From an uncultured Eubacteriales bacterium (GTDB lineage: Bacteria; Bacillota; Clostridia; Oscillospirales; Acutalibacteraceae): a DNA stretch of 41,621 nucleotides. The notes beneath the pieces are model-generated. The model ran no database searches. It saw nothing but the letters and a program-made list of their open reading frames with translations, and had not been told where the DNA came from. This document shows positions 7,821-14,936 of this stretch, in pieces (the first letter of the stretch is position 1; each line of letters starts with the position of its first letter). The stretch is from the NCBI GenBank assembly GCA_905198155.1, contig CAJKBQ010000024.1, forward strand, positions 1 to 41,621, given 5' to 3'. The position numbers and the translations under genes were made by a program.

Positions 7821-7905
7821 CGGCCGAGGAAATTTCCCGACTACATGGGTCTTTCAATACACGGCTCCCTCTCGAGGGAGCTGCCGAGAGGCTGAAGGAG
7901 TTGCC
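7821..7905 (+). repeat. Dispersed repeat copy R1
   Basis: Begins CGGCCGAGGAAATTT, continues CCGACTACATGGGTCTTTCA, then the hairpin core GGCTCCCTC-TC-GAGGGAGCTGCC and ends GGCTGAAGGAGTTGCC. Very similar to the copy at 8094-8177. Confidence 0.8.
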
Positions 7906-8002
7906 TTCCATACCACCGAAATTCTCCCTGTTGCAGGAGTGCTTCTCCGTACGTCGGTACCGCGGGGTTTAGCTGCAACGCAGCGATTGCGCTGCCGCCG
8001 AA

Positions 8003-8049
8003 GGCAACTCCCTCAGGCGCTGCGGCGCCAGCTCCCTCGCGAGGGAGCC
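8003..8049 (-). repeat. Dispersed repeat copy R3 (inverted)
   Basis: Reads, on the minus strand, GGCTCCCTCGCGAGGGAGCT, a short GC-rich linker, and then GAGGGAGTTGCC. It is inverted relative to the copies at 7821 and 8094. Confidence 0.75.
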
Positions 8050-8093
8050 TTGGGGTCGTACTGTAAGTGTGGTCCGCTCAGATAATAATCCAT

Positions 8094-8177
8094 CGGCCGA
8101 AATGATTGACCGACTACATGGATCTTTCAACACCTGGCTCCCTCGCGAGGGAGCTGCCGAAGGCTGAGGGAGTTGCC
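8094..8177 (+). repeat. Dispersed repeat copy R2
   Basis: Begins CGGCCGAAATGATTGA, continues CCGACTACATGGATCTTTCA, then GGCTCCCTCGCGAGGGAGCT and ends GGCTGAGGGAGTTGCC. Confidence 0.8.
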
Positions 8178-8411
8178 ATAAGCCGCACCGCAATCAGACA
8201 AAACGACTTGCCCCGCGGCCAAATTCGCGACGCGCAGCGGAGCGGGGCTTCCCATCGGCCGCACCGCAACCACAACGTCGCAACAATCCCCAATATCCCC
8301 CGTAGAACCGATCATCGATCGCCCGCCTACATCATTGCGATTGCCCCCCCGCACACCCCACCCCCCTCCCGCATAAAATGGATACGAATATCTCAAAAGG
8401 GAGGAACCAGG

Positions 8412-9008
8412 ATGCCAATTGTTTACTTGTCGCCGTCGGTGCAGGAGTGGAACGTCGGGTACGGCGGCTACGGCACCGAGGAATACCGGATGAACCGGAT
8501 CGCGGATGTGGTGGCGTATGAGCTGGACCGCCACGGGGTCGAGGTGGTGCGCAACGACCCGTCCCAAACGCTGGCGCAGGTCGTTGCACAATCCAACGCC
8601 ATCGCGCCGGACGTCCACGTCGCGATTCATTCCAACGCGTCTGCAACCGGAACGGCGCGCGGGCCGGAGGTCTATGTCCACAAATTCGGCGGCGCGTCGC
8701 AGGCGCTCGCCAACGATATTTACGCACAGCTGCTGCGCATCGCGCCCACCGACGGGCTGGGCGTGAAGGAGGGGTACACCGCGTTCGGCGGCAAGGGGTA
8801 CTACGAATTGCGCCGCACCGTCGCACCGGCCGTGCTGGTCGAGGTCGCGTTTCACGACAACCCCGACGATGCCGCTTATATTATCTACAACACGTACGAA
8901 ATTGGTGTCGCAATCGCGCAGGGAATATTAGAATATTTTGGAATTCCATACCGGCCAGACACCGCCGACAATATCAACTATCTGCGCGCGAAATACAACG
9001 TGGAGTAG
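8412..9008 (+). CDS. Amidase_3-type N-acetylmuramoyl-L-alanine amidase homologue
   Basis: The 198-residue protein matches the zinc amidase fold that cleaves the bond between MurNAc and the stem peptide. Recognisable parts are GTEEYRMNRIADVV (ligand Glu of the HxE region), VHVAIHSNAS (second ligand His) and VLVEVAFHDNPDDA (catalytic Glu). The usual first ligand, in a DPGHGG-type motif near the N terminus, is missing: the equivalent stretch reads YLSPSVQEWNVGYGGYG. I see no signal peptide, so export is not obvious; it may be a mother-cell sporulation or phage-derived enzyme. The ATG at 8412 has AAAAGGGAGG seven bases upstream. Single gene with its own terminator. Confidence 0.85.
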   Translation: MPIVYLSPSVQEWNVGYGGYGTEEYRMNRIADVVAYELDRHGVEVVRNDPSQTLAQVVAQSNAIAPDVHVAIHSNASATGTARGPEVYVHKFGGASQALANDIYAQLLRIAPTDGLGVKEGYTAFGGKGYYELRRTVAPAVLVEVAFHDNPDDAAYIIYNTYEIGVAIAQGILEYFGIPYRPDTADNINYLRAKYNVE

Positions 9009-9012
9009 CGCG

Positions 9013-9056
9013 AAAATCCCGGTCACCGCGACGAGCGGCAACCGGGATTTTTCCGT
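9013..9056 (+). terminator. Terminator of amidase gene
   Basis: AAAATCCCGGT pairs with ACCGGGATTTT around a small inner hairpin (CGC-GACGA-GCG) and is followed by T. Confidence 0.85.
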
Positions 9057-9360
9057 TTTTAGGCAGTCGGTATCTTGGAAAGATTTGCTGCGCTCAGTTT
9101 CCAAAATCATCTAACATCCATTCATACCGAAATTCCATTTTCCCCCCGCAGACGCTTTTTCTCAAAAACCGCAAAATTCAAGACATTTCGCCGCAAAACG
9201 CGGCAAAACCGTGCGTTTTCGTGCCGCACCGCGCCGCACCCGAAAATGCACCGGTTTTGCGCGAAAAAATCGGGTTTCGCATCAAAAATCACGGATTTGC
9301 ATCAGAAATGCGGATCCCATCGCCCCGCGCAGCCAACGCCTATCCGCCTCCAAATCGCAT
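9057..9360. other. Intergenic spacer between convergent genes
   Basis: About 300 bases rich in A-tracts and CGCAAAA-type words. One open frame on the plus strand (9075-9494) has no ribosome binding site, has a low-complexity Arg/Ser/Pro-rich product, and overlaps the end of the alpha-galactosidase gene, so I do not call it. No further structure was recognised. Confidence 0.5.
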
Positions 9361-9403
9361 CAAAAAATTCCCGACCACCACCTAAAAAGGTAGCAGCCGG
9401 GAA
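9361..9403 (-). terminator. Terminator of alpha-galactosidase gene
   Basis: On the minus strand a 16-bp stem (TTCCCGGCTGCTACCT with AGGTGGTGGTCGGGAA, four G-U pairs) is followed by TTTTTTG, just past the stop at 9415. Confidence 0.85.
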
Positions 9404-9414
9404 CCGCCGAAGCA

Positions 9415-11364
9415 TTATTCAGCCGGAGAAATCGTCAGCGAATCGACCGCAACGGCCGTTTTCTCTGCGGATGCCGCAGAGATATATTTGGTAATATCGC
9501 CAATCATGATCTTTTCATCCTGAATCGGGTAGAAACAGAACGTTTCCGCATCCTCATACCCCAGCGTGCAGTGCAGCACCGTGTCGCGCGAAACGCGGTA
9601 GAATTTGTGCGAAAAATACGAAAAAGCAATGTATTCCTGGTTAAAATTAAGCCATTCCACATCGGTCAGCCGAATTTCCGCCGTGACAGGCTGCTTGTCC
9701 ATGGTGATGTTGAACACCGCGACCACCCCGGCGTCCCCCGCCCGGTTGAACAGCTTCACCGCGCCGCCGTCCGTGGGGCAGCGGAACAGGCAGTCCCGCG
9801 TCGGCATGGCCGCGTCGTCGCACATCAGCAGCCGGCCGTCCGCCTCGATCAGCGGGCGGATCATGGCCGCGTCGGTCTCGCCGACTTTGTCACTGACATA
9901 TATTGGGCCGCCGCTGATGGCGCGCAGCACGGCGCTGCGCTTGGCCGAGTGGTGCTGCGACCACCACATATCCCAGTCGCACGCATACAGATTGTGCTGG
10001 AACACGGCGGTATAGGCATTTTGCATCAAATGTGTGCGGAATGAGTCCGGTCTGTCAGGAAAAAAGTCATCACTGTTGCGGGTAAGGGCGGTTTGCGGGC
10101 GGGCGAAGAAATTTTCCTGCGTGACGCCCATGCAGTTGATCATCCGGCCGTCGAAGTGGCGCGCGACGGAGCGTTCGATCCCGCGGTGCATTTCTGCGGC
10201 CGCCGGAACGGCCGGGCGCTCGCCGTGAAGGTAATCTTTGAGACAACCTTGCGCATCAATTTTTACAAAATCAACGCCATCATTCGCCAGAGATTCATGC
10301 CATGCGTCGTAAAACGCAAACGCGTCGTCCGCGGTGGGGTCGGGGAGCAGCACTTCGCTGTTGAGCGTGGTCAGGTGGTCGCGGTACTGCGCCGCGATCG
10401 CGCTGTCCGGCGACACGCCGCGCCAATAGCCCATGAACGCGTGCCACACACCGACCCAGTCCACGCCGTATTCCGACTTGGCGCGAGCGGTGAATCCGCG
10501 CAGGCCGTTCGGGAATTTTTCCGGATTGGCGCCGAACCCGGCCAGCCGATCGTTTTCCGTCGGCGACCATCCGTCGTCGATCAGCACCCAGCGCACCGGC
10601 AGGTCTTTTTCGCGGAATTCCGCCAATTTTTCGGTCATTCCGGCGTCGGTCACGTCGTGGTAGAACGCGTTCCACGTGCACCACCCGAAGTACCGGAACA
10701 TCTCCGGCAGCGGGCGGTCGGCGCGCAGCGGGACGGCGATTTTGCCTGCGTCGTGCGCGGCGCGGAACGTTTGCGCGACGGCGTCATACGGCGACGGGGC
10801 GGCGGAGATTGCCAGCACACAGCCATTCAGGTGCGCGGTTCCGGCGCAGCGGCTGGCCAAACGCAGCGCGCAGCCGTCGGGCGTGCCTTCCAGCTCCGAA
10901 AAGACCGATGCGCCCGGCAGCGGCAGGCAGCAGACGCAGTCCGCGCCGCAATCGCCGACCAGCGCCAGCGTATGCGCCGGGAGCGCCTGTACGCGCGCGG
11001 CCCACACCGGCTCCGTCCACCACGAGCAGAACGGCGCGAGACCCATCCAGCGGTCGGCGTTGGCCAGTCCGGTCATCCGCAGCTCCAGACCGGCATCGAC
11101 GTCCAGCCGCAGCATACGGAACGGCGAGGACTCCATGTCCAGTTTTACCGACAAAAATGCGCCGGTGTCGCCGGATTCCGCCGTCAGCGTCAATTCAATT
11201 CTTTCCGCAAACGTATAGCGCACCGACGCGCCGTCCACCGTTGCTGCGGCCGGCGTCACGCCGCCGGTTTCCAGGTGCAGCACCGGGTGCAGCCCATACA
11301 GCAGCGGCCGGCCGTTCCACGCCAAATCCAATGCGCCGCCCGGCGCTTGAATCCATTCGATCAT
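9415..11364 (-). CDS. Sip1/raffinose-synthase-type GH36 alpha-galactosidase
   Basis: The 649-residue protein has an N-terminal beta-rich domain (about 1-215), a TIM barrel starting at MFRYFGWCTWNAFYHDVTDA (222-241), and a C-terminal beta domain. The barrel carries LIDDGW (261-266), the nucleophile Asp370 in FVKIDAQG, and the likely acid/base Asp432 in RNSDDFF, as expected for the GH36/raffinose synthase (Sip1) group acting on alpha-galactosides. There is no signal peptide, so it should act on imported oligosaccharides such as raffinose or melibiose; plant raffinose synthases of this group transfer galactose instead. The ATG at 11362-11364 has AGGAGG nine bases upstream. It is transcribed alone from a perfect promoter with flanking repeats that look like operators. 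Confidence 0.88.
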   Translation of the reverse strand: MIEWIQAPGGALDLAWNGRPLLYGLHPVLHLETGGVTPAAATVDGASVRYTFAERIELTLTAESGDTGAFLSVKLDMESSPFRMLRLDVDAGLELRMTGLANADRWMGLAPFCSWWTEPVWAARVQALPAHTLALVGDCGADCVCCLPLPGASVFSELEGTPDGCALRLASRCAGTAHLNGCVLAISAAPSPYDAVAQTFRAAHDAGKIAVPLRADRPLPEMFRYFGWCTWNAFYHDVTDAGMTEKLAEFREKDLPVRWVLIDDGWSPTENDRLAGFGANPEKFPNGLRGFTARAKSEYGVDWVGVWHAFMGYWRGVSPDSAIAAQYRDHLTTLNSEVLLPDPTADDAFAFYDAWHESLANDGVDFVKIDAQGCLKDYLHGERPAVPAAAEMHRGIERSVARHFDGRMINCMGVTQENFFARPQTALTRNSDDFFPDRPDSFRTHLMQNAYTAVFQHNLYACDWDMWWSQHHSAKRSAVLRAISGGPIYVSDKVGETDAAMIRPLIEADGRLLMCDDAAMPTRDCLFRCPTDGGAVKLFNRAGDAGVVAVFNITMDKQPVTAEIRLTDVEWLNFNQEYIAFSYFSHKFYRVSRDTVLHCTLGYEDAETFCFYPIQDEKIMIGDITKYISAASAEKTAVAVDSLTISPAE

Positions 11365-11385
11365 TTTTGCATTCCTCCTGTGTTG

Positions 11386-11441
11386 TTCCAATGGAATATA
11401 TGGCCATTATACCGTGCGCTAAAAACCGTGTCAATGGAACA
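11386..11441 (-). promoter_or_regulatory. Promoter and candidate operators of alpha-galactosidase gene
   Basis: On the minus strand there is a perfect sigma-A promoter: TTGACA (11429-11434), 17 bases, TATAAT (11406-11411). The plus-strand word CAATGGAAYA occurs twice as a direct repeat, at 11389-11398 (downstream of the -10) and 11432-11441 (over the -35). The first is part of the palindrome TTCCAATGGAA at 11386-11396. Two related sites bracketing a consensus promoter suggest repression by a LacI/GntR-like protein; the regulator is not in the window. Confidence 0.75.
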
Positions 11442-11458
11442 GTGTTGCAATTTGATCT

Positions 11459-11493
11459 GTCTTTATGTTGCAGCGCACATGCAACATAAAGAC
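11459..11493. promoter_or_regulatory. Perfect 14-bp inverted repeat between divergent promoters
   Basis: GTCTTTATGTTGCA (11459-11472) and its exact complement TGCAACATAAAGAC (11480-11493) are separated by seven bases. It lies between the divergent promoters of the alpha-galactosidase and lipoprotein genes and has no T tract, so it is more likely an operator than a terminator. Confidence 0.7.
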
Positions 11494-11507
11494 TTCGCCC
11501 GAATGGG

Positions 11508-11536
11508 TTGATTTTTCCGCCGAATGGGCGTATAAT
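11508..11536 (+). promoter_or_regulatory. Promoter of lipoprotein gene
   Basis: TTGATT (11508-11513), 17-base spacer, TATAAT (11531-11536). The word CGAATGGG occurs just upstream (11500-11507) and again within the spacer (11521-11528). Confidence 0.75.
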
Positions 11537-11588
11537 AGAAAGCGGATTACCGTCCGATTTTAACCAAAGCCCATTGGAAGGGAGTTTT

Positions 11589-12110
11589 ATGATGATGAAA
11601 AAAACCATAGCCGCGCTGGCGGCGATGCTGGCGGCGGCGATGCTGCTGGCGGGGTGCTCGCTGTCGTCGATTGTGGCGGAGATCACCGGCAGCCCCGTAT
11701 CGCGCGCCGAGCGCGGGCCGGTGCAGGACACGATTGTTGGCACGATCACGGAAATCAGCGGCGCGAAGCTGACGGTTACGCTGCTGGAACGCACCGATGC
11801 AAGCAGCGAAGCGGAATCGTCGGAAGCGCCGGTGTCAGAGGCGGCGTCGTCGGGCGCATCGTCGAAAAAATCGGTATCGTCGCAGCTGACGATGGACTGG
11901 TTCGATCTGAGTTTGTATGCGGCGACGGAGCGCACGATGGAACTGGATCTGGGGAGCGACCCGTGCATCCTGATTCCGGATGGCGCGGGCGGCTGGACAA
12001 GCGGCACGATGGACGATTTGATGGTCGGCGACACGATTGTTCGGATTGACGATTACGCGGCAGGCGAAGGCGTGTGGCGGATTGCGGCGGTGGAACGGAC
12101 GGAGGGGTGA
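11589..12110 (+). CDS. Small lipoprotein, unknown function
   Basis: The 173-residue product starts with a lipoprotein signal: MMMKK, a hydrophobic Ala/Leu stretch, and the lipobox LLAGC at about residues 21-25. It should therefore be lipid-anchored outside the membrane. The mature part has a short beta-like region (DTIVGTITEISGAKLTVTLL), a Ser/Ala/Glu-rich linker (about 80-105), and a second beta-like region ending in VGDTIVRIDDY. This resembles an OB-like or DUF5666-like extracytoplasmic domain, but I cannot assign it. Three ATG codons are in tandem (11589, 11592, 11595). The middle one has the best spacing (seven bases) to GGAAGGGAG. Followed directly by the repeat array. Confidence 0.75.
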   Translation: MMMKKTIAALAAMLAAAMLLAGCSLSSIVAEITGSPVSRAERGPVQDTIVGTITEISGAKLTVTLLERTDASSEAESSEAPVSEAASSGASSKKSVSSQLTMDWFDLSLYAATERTMELDLGSDPCILIPDGAGGWTSGTMDDLMVGDTIVRIDDYAAGEGVWRIAAVERTEG

Positions 12111-12141
12111 AGAGGGGAGCTTGGAAAGCTCCGCTTCGCTC

Positions 12142-12686
12142 GTAGGTTTGGCCGATTGGAGTGCGCAACGTGGGTAAATGCTGCGGCCTTTGGGCAACTC
12201 CCTCAGCCTTAGCGGTGTCTGCGACGACCGCGGGCAGCACGCCGCCGACGCAGTCGCGGCCGCGAGGGAGCCATGTATTGAAAGATCCATGTAGTAGGTA
12301 GTTATTTTGTGGCCGCGGGGAAGCCCCCTCTCCGCTCGCTCCGGCGCCCCCAGAGGGGGTAGTGCTCCACGCAGTGAGCACGTACGACGCGAAGCGTCGT
12401 AGGTTTGGCCGCGAGGAGTGCGCAACGAGGGTAAATGCTGCGGCCTTTGGGCAACTCCTTCAGCCTTAGCGGTGTCTGCGACGACCGCGGGCAGCACGCC
12501 GCCGACGCAGTCGCGGCCGCGAGGGAGCCATGTATTGAAAGATCCATGTAGTAGGTAGTTATTTTGTGGCCGCGGGGAAGCCCCCTCTCCGCGCACTCCG
12601 GCGCCCCCGGAGGGGGTAGTGCTCCACGCAGTGAGCACTTACGACGCGAAGCGTCGTAGGTTTGGCCGCGAGGAGTGCGCATTGTT
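12142..12686. repeat. Tandem 257-bp intergenic repeat, two units plus start of a third
   Basis: The sequence starting GTAGGTTTGGCCG at 12142 recurs at 12399 and again at 12656, exactly 257 bases apart each time. The third copy breaks off after about 30 bases. Units 1 and 2 are nearly identical. Each contains an inverted copy of the dispersed repeat found at 7.8-8.2 kb (GGCAACTCC...GAGGGAGCCATG...GATCCATGTAGTAGG). Each also has a second module with a hairpin CCCCCTC...GAGGGGG and a short palindrome TACGACGC-GAA-GCGTCGTA. No gene is supportable in 12111-12725. Confidence 0.9.
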
Positions 12687-12725
12687 GAGGGTGTGGTGCG
12701 GCCGCGGGCGACAATTATTCCCTTA

Positions 12726-13298
12726 TTACCCGTGCTTCACGATGCAGACCGGGATGGGCGGGTCGCCGGTGCGGTTGGCGTAGCGGCTGACGACGACGGT
12801 GAATTGCGTGGGGTCGAGCGATTCCACGCATTGCAGGATCGCGTCGCGCTCGGCGTAGCCGTTGGCGCCGCCGGAATAGATACACAGGCTCATCAGCCCG
12901 TCCGGCCGCAGCAGCGACAGGCTGGTGCGGATGGCGGGGATGCTCGTTTCGGCGCGGGTGAAGCAGCGGTGGTCGCCGCCGGGCAGCCAGCCGAAATTGA
13001 ACACGATGCAGTCCACCGACGCCGGCGCGGCGAATTCGGCCATGCGGTCGTGGCTGGCGCAGACGACTTCGGCCATCGCGCCGTACCCGGCTTCGGCGAC
13101 GCGCGCCGCCGTTTCGGCAACGGCTGCCGGTTGGATATCCATCGCCAGCACGCGGCCGGCCGGCGCGGACAGGCCGCACAAAAACACCGTGTCGCGCCCG
13201 CGCCCGGCGGTGGCGTCGATGCAGAACGCGCCGGGGCGCACGTGCGACGCGATAAAATGGTGGGCAAATTGCAGCCCGTTCAGCGGAAAATCATTCAT
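12726..13298 (-). CDS. mnmM: tRNA U34 (mnm5s2U) methyltransferase MnmM-like
   Basis: The 190-residue protein is a small class I SAM-dependent methyltransferase of the former 'putative rRNA methylase' family (Pfam PF06962, B. subtilis YtqB/MnmM). Motifs are DATAGRGRDTVFL at about 28-40 (SAM loop, motif I), VLAMDIQ (motif II acidic residue) and the family-specific FNFGWLPGGDH at about 100-110. MnmM completes 5-methylaminomethyl-2-thiouridine at the wobble base of tRNAs. Length matches the family. An AGGA-type site lies about 10 bases before the ATG. It is divergent from the PTS gene at 13347 and no terminator is evident before the repeats. Function is by homology. Confidence 0.85.
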   Translation of the reverse strand: MNDFPLNGLQFAHHFIASHVRPGAFCIDATAGRGRDTVFLCGLSAPAGRVLAMDIQPAAVAETAARVAEAGYGAMAEVVCASHDRMAEFAAPASVDCIVFNFGWLPGGDHRCFTRAETSIPAIRTSLSLLRPDGLMSLCIYSGGANGYAERDAILQCVESLDPTQFTVVVSRYANRTGDPPIPVCIVKHG

Positions 13299-13346
13299 TG
13301 CAGTTCATCCTATTCTTATAAAATACATATATTGGGAAGTGAGCAT

Positions 13347-14414
13347 ATGAAAACAGTCAAAAAAATCCTGAATCACATCTTCATCGAGGGCATGAGCGGG
13401 ATGGCGTCTGGCTTGTTCGCGACGCTGATTATCGGAACGATCCTGACGCAGATTGGCAGCCTGATCGGCAGCAACACCGTCGGCAACGCCGTGTTTATCA
13501 TCGGCAAGGCGGCGATGGCGCTGACCGGCGCGGGCATCGGCGTGGGCACGGCGCACCGGCTGGGGCAAAAGCCGTATGTGGTGCTGTCGGCGGCGACGGC
13601 CGGTATGGTCGGTGCGTTCGCCAGTAAGATTTTGAACCAGAGCTTTTTCGCCGACGGCGCGGTGCATCTGGCCGGGCCGGGCGAGCCGCTGGGCGCGTTC
13701 ATCGCCGCGATGGTCGCCATCGACGTCGGCCGGTTGGTCGCCGGGAAAACCAAAATTGACATTTTGATTACGCCGCTGGTGTCGATTGTGTCCGGCTCGG
13801 CGGTGGGGCTGGTGCTGGGGCCGCCGATTTCCGACTTTATGGCCGGGATTGGCGCGATGGTCAACTGGGGCACCGAGCAGCAGCCGCTGCTGATGGGCGT
13901 TGTGGTGTCGGTGTTGATGGGGATGATCCTGACGCTGCCGATCAGCTCTGCGGCGATCGGCGTGGTGCTGAATCTGTCCGGGATTGCGGCCGGTGCGGCA
14001 ACGGTGGGCTGCTGCGCCAACATGATCGGATTTGCGGTCGCCAGCTGGCGCGAAAACAAGATGGGCGGTCTGCTGGCGCAGGGACTGGGTACCAGTATGC
14101 TCCAAATGCCGAACATCATGCGGCGGCCGGTGATTTGGCTGCCGGCGATCCTGTCGTCGGCGATTTTGGGGCCGATGTCTACGCTGGTGTTCCGGATGAC
14201 CAACAATGCCACCGGGTCCGGGATGGGCACGGCCGGGCTGGTGGGGCCGCTGATGGCGTACCAGACGATGGTGCAGACGCAGTCCCCGGCGTGGGTGCTG
14301 GTGCAGATTGCGCTGATGCATTTTATCCTGCCGGCGGCGCTGACGCTCGGATTTTCGGAGCTGTTCCGCAGGCTGGGCTGGATTCGCAGCGGCGATATGA
14401 AGCTGGATTTGTGA
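13347..14414 (+). CDS. PTS EIIC_2 / PfoR-type membrane protein
   Basis: The 355-residue protein is strongly hydrophobic with about nine or ten membrane spans and repeated Gly-rich segments (FATLIIGTIL, GAGIGVGTAHRLG, LPISSAAIGVVLNL, MTNNATGSGMGTAGLVGP). This pattern fits the EIIC_2 family (PF13303), which includes PfoR. Members are annotated as sugar-specific PTS membrane components, but many lack partner EIIA/EIIB genes; none is visible here either. The ATG at 13347 follows GGGAAGTGAG. A much longer open frame upstream runs through the minus-strand methyltransferase and is not real. An acetyltransferase gene follows after 13 bases, so it heads a three-gene operon. Substrate unknown. Confidence 0.8.
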   Translation: MKTVKKILNHIFIEGMSGMASGLFATLIIGTILTQIGSLIGSNTVGNAVFIIGKAAMALTGAGIGVGTAHRLGQKPYVVLSAATAGMVGAFASKILNQSFFADGAVHLAGPGEPLGAFIAAMVAIDVGRLVAGKTKIDILITPLVSIVSGSAVGLVLGPPISDFMAGIGAMVNWGTEQQPLLMGVVVSVLMGMILTLPISSAAIGVVLNLSGIAAGAATVGCCANMIGFAVASWRENKMGGLLAQGLGTSMLQMPNIMRRPVIWLPAILSSAILGPMSTLVFRMTNNATGSGMGTAGLVGPLMAYQTMVQTQSPAWVLVQIALMHFILPAALTLGFSELFRRLGWIRSGDMKLDL

Positions 14415-14427
14415 TCGGGAGGGCGCG

Positions 14428-14922
14428 ATGCTGAATATTCGGAAAGCAGAGGCGGCCGACGTGCCGGCGATGCTGGAAATTTACAACGACGAGGTGCTGC
14501 ACGGGACGGCCACGCTCGACCTGCGCCCCAAGCCGCTTGACGACCGGATGCAGTGGTTCCGCGCGCACAATGTGGACAATCATCCGCTGCTGGTGGCGGA
14601 GACGGAGCGGGGGATTGCCGGGTACGTCAGTTTGTCGCCGTACCGGGAGAAAGAGGCATATGCCGGGACGGTGGAGCTGTCGATTTATGTGCAGCGCGGC
14701 TGCCGCGGGCAGGGTGTTGCGTCGGCGATGATGAAGGCGATTCTGGCGTGGGCGCAGAGCGACCCAGCTACGCACACGGTGGTGTCCGTCATCACCAGCG
14801 GCAATGCGGCCAGCACGCGGCTGCACGAGCGGTTCGGGTTCAGTTACTGCGGCACCATCCGCGAGGTTGGGGTGAAGTTCGGGCAATATCTGGACATTGA
14901 CAACTACCAGAAAATGGTGTAA
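14428..14922 (+). CDS. PAT-like GNAT acetyltransferase
   Basis: The 164-residue protein resembles the phosphinothricin acetyltransferase branch of GNAT enzymes. It has IRKAEAADVPAMLEIYNDEV at the N terminus, the acetyl-CoA motif RGCRGQGVASAMM at about 90-102, and the closing NAASTRLHERFGFSYCGTIREVG. Such enzymes acetylate small amines, amino acids such as methionine analogues, or the glutamine-synthetase inhibitor phosphinothricin; the natural substrate is open. The gene begins 13 bases after the PTS gene and ends 14 bases before the hydrolase gene, making it the middle of an operon. A GGGAGG site precedes the ATG. Confidence 0.85.
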   Translation: MLNIRKAEAADVPAMLEIYNDEVLHGTATLDLRPKPLDDRMQWFRAHNVDNHPLLVAETERGIAGYVSLSPYREKEAYAGTVELSIYVQRGCRGQGVASAMMKAILAWAQSDPATHTVVSVITSGNAASTRLHERFGFSYCGTIREVGVKFGQYLDIDNYQKMV

Positions 14923-14936
14923 AACGAGGAAAAACG

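Larger units (their letters stand above)
7678..8411. repeat. Intergenic block of dispersed palindromic repeats
   Basis: This 730-bp stretch has no supportable gene. It is built from several copies of one repeat family whose core is GGCTCCCTC...GAGGGAGCTGCC followed by GGCTGAGGGAGTTGCC. Two copies lie in the same direction (7821-7905 and 8094-8177) and share the lead-in CCGACTACATGGRTCTTTC. An inverted partial copy is at 8003-8049. A decayed copy with TTACATGAGTCTTTTAG is at about 7710-7780. The same family recurs at 12.1-12.7 kb. Fragments such as AGTTGCC-TTCGGCCGCAGCGATT also recur within the block. These look like non-autonomous intergenic elements able to fold into hairpins. Confidence 0.8.

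Noticed and set aside
9075..9494. 139-codon plus-strand frame after the amidase gene
   Set aside because: No ribosome binding site, low-complexity product, runs over the alpha-galactosidase terminator and gene end.
12675..14414. Longer PTS gene starting at 12675
   Set aside because: The extra 220 codons are antisense to the methyltransferase gene. The ATG at 13347 has a binding site and gives a protein starting at the first membrane region.
14428..14922. Acquired phosphinothricin resistance gene
   Set aside because: The PAT-like family is a common chromosomal GNAT group, the gene sits inside a host-like operon, and composition matches the surroundings.
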